DNA from: Cupriavidus necator
GTDB lineage: Bacteria; Pseudomonadota; Gammaproteobacteria; Burkholderiales; Burkholderiaceae
DNA length: 64,000 nucleotides
Reading direction: 5' to 3'
NCBI RefSeq assembly: GCF_013141915.1
Contig: NZ_SROX01000007.1
Coordinates: forward strand, 186,001-250,000
Part shown: positions 56,003 through 64,000 of the stretch, piece after piece
Position numbering within the stretch: position 1 is the stretch's first letter
Layout: each line of letters starts with the position of its first letter
Program-made: the position numbers and the translations under genes
The notes under the pieces: model-generated
Database searches by the model: none
Told to the model about the DNA's origin: nothing
Seen by the model: only the letters and a program-made list of their open reading frames with translations

Positions 56003-57061
56003 TCAGGCCGCCGCGCGCAGCGGCAGGTTCTTCTGGCCGGCCTTGCGGTTCGGCGCCATGCCGTGCGCGGCCAGGGTTTCGTCGGCGCTGTCGTACCAGG
56101 TGCCGATGCGGTAGATCTCGCGGGCTTCCTTGCCCGAGGCGATCTCGCGGCCGAGTTCCCTGGCCACGCGCACGCACTGCTCGATCTGCTGGACCGACGT
56201 CATGCGGTGGCCATGCTGGTCGATGATGGTGTCCTCGATGCCGCAACGCGGATGCAGGCCCATCGCCATCGCCATCATGTTGAACGGCAGCACGTTCTTC
56301 AGCAGCGACTCGGCGGTCAGCGTGCAACCGTCCGGCGCGCGGTGCACGAAGTTGAAGAAATTGAACGGGTTGGGACCGTCAAAGCCGCCGCCGATGCCGA
56401 TCCAGGTCAGGTTCAGCGGGCCCTTGTAGTGGCCTGCGCGCACCATGCGCTCCAGCGTTTCCATGGCGTGGATGCCGGTGAGCTGGAAGTGCGGCTGGAT
56501 GCCTGCGTTGCTCAGGCGGCGCAGGTGCTCTTCCACCCAGCCCGGGCCGGCCGGCACCGTCATTTCGCGGTAGGCAGCCTGGTAGGCGGGATGCTCCAGC
56601 GAGGTACCCTTCAGGTATTCGGGGTACAGCAACTCCATGATGTTCATCTGCGTGGTGTTGATCGCCACGGTCACCTGGTCCGGCTTCGGGTCCAGTTCAG
56701 CCAGCATGTGGCGGGTATCGTCGGACAGCCACTTGGCCGCCTGGCCGTCGTCTTCCGGCGCGAAGGAGATGGAGCCGCCCACCTGGATGATCATGTCCGG
56801 CACCGCGGCGCGCACGCCGGCAATCAGCTCGTTGAACTTGGACAGGCGCTTGGAGCCCTTGCCGTCGAGTTCGCGCACGTGCAGGTGCAGCACGGTGGCG
56901 CCGGCGTTGTAGCAGTCGATTGCCTTCTGCACCTGCTCTTCCATGGTCACCGGGATGTCCTCGGGAAAATCCTGCGGCATCCATTCGGGGCCATACGGGG
57001 CCACGGTGATCACCACCTTGTCCATGTTTTCGGGGTGCAGGGAATCGTCAAGGAATTGCAT
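56003..57061 (-). CDS. Beta-keto acid cleavage enzyme (BKACE, DUF849)
   Basis: A 352-residue zinc-dependent TIM-barrel protein of the Kce/BKACE family, which condenses a beta-keto acid with acetyl-CoA to give acetoacetate and a CoA ester. Seen: VITVAPYGPEW start, VLHLHVREL with the two zinc-binding His, QVGGSISFAPEDD, LYPEYLKGTS and HPRCGIEDTI. It is longer than the typical 270-310 residues, mainly in the N-terminal 30 and the middle. GGAGC before ATG 57061. First gene of the unit with DUF1289 and Bug genes, and divergent from an AraC regulator with a paired direct repeat in the gap. Confidence 0.87.
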   Translation of the reverse strand: MQFLDDSLHPENMDKVVITVAPYGPEWMPQDFPEDIPVTMEEQVQKAIDCYNAGATVLHLHVRELDGKGSKRLSKFNELIAGVRAAVPDMIIQVGGSISFAPEDDGQAAKWLSDDTRHMLAELDPKPDQVTVAINTTQMNIMELLYPEYLKGTSLEHPAYQAAYREMTVPAGPGWVEEHLRRLSNAGIQPHFQLTGIHAMETLERMVRAGHYKGPLNLTWIGIGGGFDGPNPFNFFNFVHRAPDGCTLTAESLLKNVLPFNMMAMAMGLHPRCGIEDTIIDQHGHRMTSVQQIEQCVRVARELGREIASGKEAREIYRIGTWYDSADETLAAHGMAPNRKAGQKNLPLRAAA

Positions 57062-57113
57062 GGTTCGCTCCGGTTGGTCAGTGTCTGCAGTATCGATCAA
57101 CGACCGGCCGCGA

Positions 57114-57151
57114 TTTGACGATCCGGGACAACCGATTTACATTTCGGGACA
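57114..57151 (-). promoter_or_regulatory. 21-bp-spaced direct repeat before the BKACE operon
   Basis: TTTGACGATCCGGGACA (57114) and ATTTACATTTCGGGACA (57135) are 21 bp apart, 53 bp upstream of the BKACE start and 27 bp before the divergent araC start. The same double repeat stands before the MFS gene at 61592. It is the likely binding site of the AraC regulator at 57178. Confidence 0.68.
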
Positions 57152-57177
57152 CTCAGGGAAAGCACGGAATCCGCCCC

Positions 57178-58182
57178 ATGTCCTACTATCTGCGCAGCGC
57201 CAGCCTGACCAACTACGTCGAAGTCGCGCGCGCGCTGGGCCTCGACCCGTACCAGCAGCTCAGGGCCGCGAAGATCAACCGCTCGGTGCTGCTGGACCCC
57301 GATCTGCGCATCCCGGCGGCCGCGGTAGGCCGCTTGCTGGACGCCTCGGCGCGCGCCGCCGCGGCCGACGATTTCGGCCTGCGCATGGCCGAGCTGCGCG
57401 AGTTCTCCAATCTCGGCCCGCTCGCCTTCGTAGTGCGCGAAGCACCCACGCTGCGCCGCGCGCTGGAGTCGATGGTCCGCTACATGGGGCTGCAGAATGA
57501 ATCGCTGACCATGCGCATCGAGGACAGCGATGAGCTGGTGACGATCCGGCTGCAAGTGCTCAGCGAAGCGCCGGGCACGCTGCGCCAGGCCACCGACCTC
57601 GCGGTCGGCGTGATGTTCCGCATGCTGAAGCTGTTCCTGGGCCCGTCGTGGCGGCCGCGCAGCATCTGCTTCACCCACCCGGCGCCCGCCAGCACGGCTA
57701 CATGCACGCGCGTGTTCGGCATGCCTGGCGCCTTCAACCAGGACTTTGACGGCATCGTCTGCCTGGCTTCGGACCTGGAAGCGCCGCTGCCGTCGTATGA
57801 CCCGGTGATGGCGCAGCAAGTGAAGCACTACCTCGGCACGCTGCTCGCGCAGTCGACCGCGGCGACCATGGCTGACATGGTGCGCAAGCTGGTCTACGCG
57901 CTGCTGCCCACCGGCCTGTGCTCGGTCGAACGCGTGGCCCAGCACCTGAGCGTGGACCGGCGCACCGTGCATCGGCGGCTCGGGCAGGAACACACGACTT
58001 ACTCCGAGATCCTCGCCGAGGCCCGTGCCGACCTGGTGATCCGCTACCTGGAAAACCGCGAGCGCCCGCTGTCGGAGGTGGCCGCGCTGCTGGGGTTCTC
58101 GTCGCTGAGCGCGTTCTCGCGCTGGTTCAGCGGGCGTTTCGGTCGCAGCGTGTCGGCGTGGCGGGAGCAGGCGGGGGGATAG
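57178..58182 (+). CDS. AraC-family regulator with PF12625-type sensor
   Basis: A 334-residue regulator with an arabinose-binding-like N-domain (YLRSASLTNYVEVARALGLDP, FGMPGAFNQDFDGIV) and a C-terminal AraC domain (LSVDRRTVHRRLGQEHTTYSEILAEARADLVIRYL, VAALLGFSSLSAFSRWFSGRFGRSVSAWR). It is a paralogue of the regulator at 51658-52656. Divergent from the BKACE operon. Two matching 21-bp-spaced repeats, here and before the MFS gene, suggest it controls both flanking operons. Confidence 0.9.
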   Translation: MSYYLRSASLTNYVEVARALGLDPYQQLRAAKINRSVLLDPDLRIPAAAVGRLLDASARAAAADDFGLRMAELREFSNLGPLAFVVREAPTLRRALESMVRYMGLQNESLTMRIEDSDELVTIRLQVLSEAPGTLRQATDLAVGVMFRMLKLFLGPSWRPRSICFTHPAPASTATCTRVFGMPGAFNQDFDGIVCLASDLEAPLPSYDPVMAQQVKHYLGTLLAQSTAATMADMVRKLVYALLPTGLCSVERVAQHLSVDRRTVHRRLGQEHTTYSEILAEARADLVIRYLENRERPLSEVAALLGFSSLSAFSRWFSGRFGRSVSAWREQAGG

Positions 58183-58225
58183 AGGGTTGGTTGCGGATTT
58201 GCGGCTTGGGGGTGGTTGATTGGGC

Positions 58226-58278
58226 TGTCGCTACGCGGTGGGGGTCATGCCAAGCGCAAAGACCACCGCGTAGCGACA
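58226..58278. terminator. Long hairpin between convergent araC and porin genes
   Basis: TGTCGCTACGCGGTGG (58226-58241) pairs perfectly over 16 bp with CCACCGCGTAGCGACA (58263-58278), with a 21-base loop. No T-run follows, but the place between two convergent genes suggests a bidirectional stop or a repeated element. Confidence 0.5.
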
Positions 58279-58304
58279 AGCCAACTGCATTCAACTGCAG
58301 CCAC

Positions 58305-59468
58305 TCAAAACTTATGCCGCACCCCCAACGCCACCCCAACCATGCTGCGTTGCCCATTGGCCGCGGCATAGCTGTTCCCCAGCGACAGGCTGTTGGCATA
58401 AACCGTGGCCAGCGATTCCAGCATCAGCCCGGCGTTGCGCGCGTAGGCGGTGGACAGGTACACATCGGTGCGCCGCGAGAACGCATAGTTGGCGACAAAG
58501 GCAAGCTGCCACGGGTTGGCCACCTCCGTATTGCCGAACAGGCTCCTGACATTGTCGTAGTTGTACTCCAGCGTCAGGCCCACGGCCGGACTGGCCTGGT
58601 AGGTCGCGCCGATCCGGTAATAATCGTCGCGCTGGATCACCACATCGGCGGCGTTCTTGTTCTGGCCCCAGCGATAGCCGCCCATGATCTTGGCCGGGCC
58701 AAACGTGTAGCTGGCCCCCACCACGGCCTTGCGCACGGTGCCGCTGCCGGTGCCGATGGTCGGATTCCACTGGTCATAGCCAACGGTGGCGCCGAACGGT
58801 CCGGCGGCGTACGCGAGCGAGGTCCCGTAGGCGGTGTCGCGGCGGAACTGCCCGGGCACTTCGCCATTGCCGCCGATCGGCGTGGCGATGCCAACGGTTT
58901 GCGGCAGCGCCAGCCCGGCACCGAACGACCAGTGGGCGCGTGCCGTCAGCGGGCCGAACTGGCCGGTGTACTTGACGGTATTGTCCTCGCGGAAATTGGC
59001 GCCCGACTGCAGCACCACCGGTTCGTATTGCGTGGCGTAGGCGGTGGGCGAGAAATTGGCCAGCGCCTCGAAAATCGACGTGTACTGGCGGCCCAGGCTG
59101 AGCTGCCCGATGCCGGCGCGCTGCAGGGCGATAAAGGCCTGGCGGCCGAACAGGCGCCCGGCCTGCTGCAGGGTGCCGCTGTCAAGGCTGAAGCCGCTCT
59201 CCAGCACGAACGATGCCTGCCACCCGCCGCCGAGGTCTTCCGCGCCGCGCAGCCCCCAGCGCGAGCCGGACAGCCCGCCCGAGGCCATCCGAAACACCTT
59301 GTCGCCCGGCCCCGGGTTGAAGCCATTGGCGGCCACCGGCACGGCGCCGACGCGGTTCACGTATTCGACGTTGACGTCGGCCACGCCGTACAGCGTGACG
59401 GTCGATTGCGCGGCGGCGGCCAGCGGGCAGCCCAGCATCAGGGCCACGATGGTGCTTCTGCTATGCAT
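58305..59468 (-). CDS. Gram-negative porin (OmpC-like, Burkholderiales type)
   Basis: A 387-residue outer-membrane beta-barrel with a signal peptide (STIVALMLGCPLAAAAQS), QSTVTLYGVADVNVEYVNRVG, the SRWGLRGAEDLGGGWQASFVLESGF block, GRQAFIALQRAGIGQLSLGRQYT and the C-terminal Phe (GVRHKF). AAGGAGG before ATG 59468. Last gene of a unit with an alpha/beta hydrolase and an MFS transporter; it probably lets their substrate in. Confidence 0.92.
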   Translation of the reverse strand: MHSRSTIVALMLGCPLAAAAQSTVTLYGVADVNVEYVNRVGAVPVAANGFNPGPGDKVFRMASGGLSGSRWGLRGAEDLGGGWQASFVLESGFSLDSGTLQQAGRLFGRQAFIALQRAGIGQLSLGRQYTSIFEALANFSPTAYATQYEPVVLQSGANFREDNTVKYTGQFGPLTARAHWSFGAGLALPQTVGIATPIGGNGEVPGQFRRDTAYGTSLAYAAGPFGATVGYDQWNPTIGTGSGTVRKAVVGASYTFGPAKIMGGYRWGQNKNAADVVIQRDDYYRIGATYQASPAVGLTLEYNYDNVRSLFGNTEVANPWQLAFVANYAFSRRTDVYLSTAYARNAGLMLESLATVYANSLSLGNSYAAANGQRSMVGVALGVRHKF

Positions 59469-59531
59469 CTGTCTCCTCCTTTGTTGCCGGCCTTTGCGGC
59501 CGGATTTTTCTGTTGTGTCTTGTTGTGCCGC

Positions 59532-60137
59532 TCAGCGGCCAGGTCGCGCCCCCCGCGCCACCATGGTGCCCAGCTCCGCCAGCAAGTCATGGGCACGCGG
59601 CCACGGGCCGTAGCCGGCAGCCGGGTTGAGGTGGCCGACGTTGCCCAAGTCCACCAGCCGGCTGCCCCATGCGGCGGCCATCCCGGCGACGCGCGCATGG
59701 CCGGCCAGCGGATCATTGCCGCTGGCGGCGACCAGGCTGGGGAACGGCAACGGCGCCAGCGGCGTCGGCAGCCAGCCGGCCTGCGCCAGCGCCTCCTGCG
59801 CCGGATAGCCGGCCGGCAGCGGCTGCTCGAAATCCGGCGGCGTCACCAGCAGCGCGCCCAGGATGCGGCGACGGTGCCGCGCCGCCCAGTGCACGGTGAT
59901 CATCACGCCGGCGCTGTGCGCGACCAGCAGCGCCGGCGCGTCGATGGCCGCCAGCGCCGCATCGAGCGCGGCGACGCGGGCGGCGCAGCTGAGCTTGTCG
60001 TGCTCCAGCGGCGGCACGCAGCGGGCGTCATGCCCTTGTGCCTCCAGTTCGGTCTGCAGCAACGTTTGCCAGTGCCCGGCGACGTGGTCGCGCAGGCCCG
60101 GCACCATCAGGATGGTGGGAGTGGAAGTCATGGTCAT
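59532..60137 (-). CDS. RBBP9/YdeN family alpha/beta hydrolase
   Basis: A 201-residue serine hydrolase with the nucleophile in AHSAG (Ser75), an Asp in SGNDPLAGHA (Asp142) and a His in NVGHLNPAAGYGPWP (His169), the usual RBBP9/YdeN arrangement. A small cytoplasmic esterase or amidase. It starts 12 bp after the MFS stop (ATG 60137 or 60131). Confidence 0.88.
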   Translation of the reverse strand: MTMTSTPTILMVPGLRDHVAGHWQTLLQTELEAQGHDARCVPPLEHDKLSCAARVAALDAALAAIDAPALLVAHSAGVMITVHWAARHRRRILGALLVTPPDFEQPLPAGYPAQEALAQAGWLPTPLAPLPFPSLVAASGNDPLAGHARVAGMAAAWGSRLVDLGNVGHLNPAAGYGPWPRAHDLLAELGTMVARGARPGR

Positions 60138-60149
60138 GGTAGGAAAAGG

Positions 60150-61484
60150 TCAGGCAGCCACTGCGTGCGCCACGGCGCCATCCAGCCGTCGCAGATCCGT
60201 GGCGTAGTAGCGCTGGCCGATGCAGAACAGCACCGTTGCGGCGACGCCGGCCAGCGGAATCCATTGCAGCGCGCCGGTCAGGCCGATGCGGTCGGCCAGC
60301 ACGCCGGTGAGGAATGGCCCCGGCGCCAGCCCCAGCAGGTTGTTGACCAAAGTCAGCGTGGCAAACGCGGTCGCATGGATGGCGGGCCGCGTGAGGTTGG
60401 CGACCATCGCGCTGGCGGGGCCGGCGGTGCCGCCCACCACCAGCATGCCCGCGCCGATCAGCACCAGCTGCGCGGTGCCCGCGGGCAGCCGGAACGCTGT
60501 CATCAGCAAGGCGCAACAGACCACGCTGTAGGCGATGGCCATGCGCCATTTGCGGCCGGGCGCGCGCCGCGCCACGCGGTCGGTGATGGCACCGCAGGCC
60601 ACCATGCCCGCGCCAGCCATCAGCACCAGCAGGGCCGCGGCCACGCCGGCGCGCCCCGTTGCCATGCCGTAGTCGCGCGACAGGAAGCTGGGCAGCCACG
60701 CCAGCAGCGCGGCCATCACCAGCAGCTGCAGCGCACTGCCGGCGCAGGCGCAGAGCAGCGAAGGCACCGTCAGCAACTCGCGCACGATCCGGCCCGGTTC
60801 CAGTTGCCGCGCAGGGGCCGCATCGCCGTTGGCGGCGCCCACGCGTTGCTGCAGGCCACGCAGGCGTGGCTCGCTGATCGTCAGGGCGTAGCAGCCTACC
60901 AGCACCAGGCCAAAGCCGGCGATGCCGGCAAAGGCGACGCGCCAGCCAAAGTGGTCGGACAGGATGCCGCCCAGCCCCATGCCCAGCACCGAGCCGAAGG
61001 CTCCGCCGGCGATAAATGCGGCGCTCAGGCTGGCGCGCAGGTGGCGCGGGAACACCGACACCACCACCGCGATGCCGACGCTGCCATACGCGGCCTCGCC
61101 GATGCCCACGCACAGCCGCGCCACGAACATCTGCCCAAAGCTGCCCGCCACCGCGCAGCCCAGCGTGGCCAGGCTCCACAGCGCCGCCATCAGCACCAGG
61201 CTGCGCACGCGTCCCCAGCGGTCGGCCAGCAGCGACAGCGGGATGGCGAGCACGCCCACCATCAGCGCCACCACGCCGCCAAGTGCCCCCAGCTCGGTAT
61301 CACCGAGCTGCCATTCGGCCTTCAGCAGCGGAAACACGGCATTGAGCACTTGGCGCGACATGTAGTCCGACAGCAGCAGGGCAAAGGTCAATGCAAAGAC
61401 CAGCCACGCATAGCGCGGTCCGGCAGCAGCCGGCGTGGCCGGCATGGCGGATGGTGCGGCAAGGGCAAGGCGGGATCTGGACAT
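60150..61484 (-). CDS. MFS transporter
   Basis: A 444-residue inner-membrane protein with about 12 helices. The N-terminal half has YAWLVFALTFALLLSDYMSRQVLNAVFPLLK and the MFS loop LSLLADRWGRVRSL; the second half has ITDRVARRAPGRKWR. Probably an uptake carrier for an organic acid or ester. GGAGA before ATG 61484. First gene of the MFS / hydrolase / porin unit, with an AraC-type direct repeat 108 bp upstream. Confidence 0.88.
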   Translation of the reverse strand: MSRSRLALAAPSAMPATPAAAGPRYAWLVFALTFALLLSDYMSRQVLNAVFPLLKAEWQLGDTELGALGGVVALMVGVLAIPLSLLADRWGRVRSLVLMAALWSLATLGCAVAGSFGQMFVARLCVGIGEAAYGSVGIAVVVSVFPRHLRASLSAAFIAGGAFGSVLGMGLGGILSDHFGWRVAFAGIAGFGLVLVGCYALTISEPRLRGLQQRVGAANGDAAPARQLEPGRIVRELLTVPSLLCACAGSALQLLVMAALLAWLPSFLSRDYGMATGRAGVAAALLVLMAGAGMVACGAITDRVARRAPGRKWRMAIAYSVVCCALLMTAFRLPAGTAQLVLIGAGMLVVGGTAGPASAMVANLTRPAIHATAFATLTLVNNLLGLAPGPFLTGVLADRIGLTGALQWIPLAGVAATVLFCIGQRYYATDLRRLDGAVAHAVAA

Positions 61485-61591
61485 GGGCGTCTCCGAAAGC
61501 CGGCCGGCGGTCTTCGCGCCGCCGTGCGTTCACTGCCCGCCGCCGAAGCGGCGGCGAACCCGGCCAGTATCTGGCGATCGGATCCTCGCGG

Positions 61592-61629
61592 TTTGATATT
61601 CCGGGACGTACATTTGACATTCGGTGACA
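61592..61629 (-). promoter_or_regulatory. 21-bp-spaced direct repeat before the MFS operon
   Basis: TTTGATATTCCGGGACG (61592) and TTTGACATTCGGTGACA (61613) are 21 bp apart and match the pair at 57114 and 57135 in sequence, spacing and orientation relative to the minus-strand operon. It is probably the second target of the AraC regulator at 57178. Confidence 0.68.
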
Positions 61630-61649
61630 GCTGGGGAAAACGCCGAGAC

Positions 61650-61679
61650 AAAAAAACCGGCACCCGAAGGTGCCGGTTT
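61650..61679 (-). terminator. Rho-independent terminator after argG
   Basis: Stem of 11 bp (AAACCGGCACC / GGTGCCGGTTT) with a four-base loop; on the minus strand it is followed by seven T residues. It lies 37 bp after the argG stop and shields the AraC-type site and MFS operon beyond it from read-through. Confidence 0.92.
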
Positions 61680-61715
61680 CTGGCTGTCCCGCCCTCAGGC
61701 AAGGGCAAGCGCGCT

Positions 61716-63364
<1,649 letters not shown>

Positions 63365-64000
63365 ATGCTGCATCGCGCCCTGGAAGGTGTCCGGGTCCTG
63401 GATTTGTCGCGCATCCTGGCCGGTCCCTGGTGTACCCAGAACCTGGCCGACCTGGGCGCCGAGGTAACCAAGGTCGAGCACCCCGAGCGCGGCGACGATA
63501 CCCGCGGCTGGGGCCCGCCGTATCTCGAAGCGCCCGCGGCCCCTGCGGACACGCGCCTGTCCGGCTACTTCATCTGCTGCAACCGCGGCAAGCGCTCGGT
63601 TGCAATCGACTATGGCACGCCCGCAGGCGCGGCGCAGGTGCGCCAACTGGTGCGCGATGCCGACGTGCTGGTCGAGAACTACAAGGTCGGCACACTGCGC
63701 CGCTACGGGCTCGACTACGACACGCTCAAGGCCATCAACCCGCGCCTGGTCTACCTGTCGATCACCGGCTTCGGCCAGAGCGGGCCGATGGCCGACAAAC
63801 CCGGCTACGACTATGTGTTCCAGGGCATGGGCGGGCTGATGAGCTACACCGGCCAGCCCGACGGCACGCCCGGCGCCGGTCCGCTGCGCACCGGGGTGGC
63901 CGTGGTCGACCTGAGCACCGGCATGTATGCCACCTCGGCGGTGCTGGCCGCGCTGTACCAGCGCCACGCGACCGGCGTGGGCGCGCACCTCGATATCGCG
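63365..64000 (+). CDS. CaiB/BaiF family CoA-transferase, N-terminal part
   Basis: The first 212 codons of a gene running off the right edge (a full protein would be about 400 residues). Seen: LEGVRVLDLSRILAGPWCTQNLADLGAEVTKVEHPERGDDTRGWGPP, FICCNRGKRSVAIDY, PGYDYVFQGMGGLMSYTG and the catalytic Asp182 in AVVDLSTGMYA. It moves CoA between carboxylic acids. Divergent from argG. Confidence 0.92.
   Translation, partial: MLHRALEGVRVLDLSRILAGPWCTQNLADLGAEVTKVEHPERGDDTRGWGPPYLEAPAAPADTRLSGYFICCNRGKRSVAIDYGTPAGAAQVRQLVRDADVLVENYKVGTLRRYGLDYDTLKAINPRLVYLSITGFGQSGPMADKPGYDYVFQGMGGLMSYTGQPDGTPGAGPLRTGVAVVDLSTGMYATSAVLAALYQRHATGVGAHLDIA

Overview
The window is dense, GC-rich bacterial chromosomal DNA with short gaps between genes, no rRNA or tRNA genes seen, no CRISPR array and no recognisable mobile element. 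Gene content points to a metabolically versatile betaproteobacterium of the Burkholderiales, most like Cupriavidus/Ralstonia: Bug/TctC-type binding proteins, CaiB-type CoA-transferases, a 3-keto acid cleavage enzyme (BKACE), an OmpC-like Burkholderiales porin, many LysR regulators, and a cytochrome bo3 operon ending in SURF1. The genus is inferred from this mix; no marker gene proves it.

Layout. 1-3.3 kb: acyl-CoA ligase and a short citrate-synthase-like protein, divergent from a GntR/UTRA regulator. 3.4-7.3 kb: an alginate-export-type outer-membrane protein and a Fur-boxed TonB siderophore receptor. 7.4-11.8 kb: an allantoin module (NCS1 permease, allantoin racemase HpxA, PuuE-type allantoinase HpxB, GntR regulator HpxS-like) with shared operator-like repeats. 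11.9-16.7 kb: cupin, DUF427 protein, gamma-carbonic anhydrase, then a Bug / CoA-transferase / HMG-CoA-lyase-like operon divergent from a LysR gene. 18-20.5 kb: an SDR, a LysR gene and a divergent DJ-1/PfpI protein with a clear LysR box between them. 20.6-23 kb: a secreted Ntn acylase. 23.2-28 kb: a five-gene PepSY / DUF2271 / DUF4198 / ApbE / NADPH-flavoprotein operon behind a Fur-like box, probably an envelope iron-reduction chain. 28-35 kb: ChrA, a chemoreceptor with a sigma-28-like promoter, a small GlsB-type membrane protein and a large, divergent class A penicillin-binding protein.

35-41 kb: aldo/keto reductase, then cyoABCD and SURF1, translationally coupled over most junctions. 41-45 kb: an MFS transporter and an unusual pair, a halogenase-like FAD oxidoreductase plus FabG, resembling parts of aryl-polyene clusters but without a ketosynthase. 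45-52 kb: LysR genes, an SGNH hydrolase, a GST, proline iminopeptidase, and RidA coupled to an Old-Yellow-Enzyme family protein. 51.6-54.7 kb: an AraC regulator divergent from a quinone oxidoreductase / TauD-type dioxygenase pair, with 21-bp-spaced direct repeats. 54.8-61.6 kb: a Bug / DUF1289 / BKACE operon, a second related AraC regulator, and a porin / hydrolase / MFS operon; both operons carry the same 21-bp-spaced repeat, so they look like one regulon. 61.7-64 kb: argG and the start of a CaiB-type CoA-transferase that runs off the window.

The common theme is uptake and CoA-dependent or oxidative breakdown of small organic acids and nitrogen compounds, each with its own local regulator, alongside iron acquisition and aerobic respiration genes.
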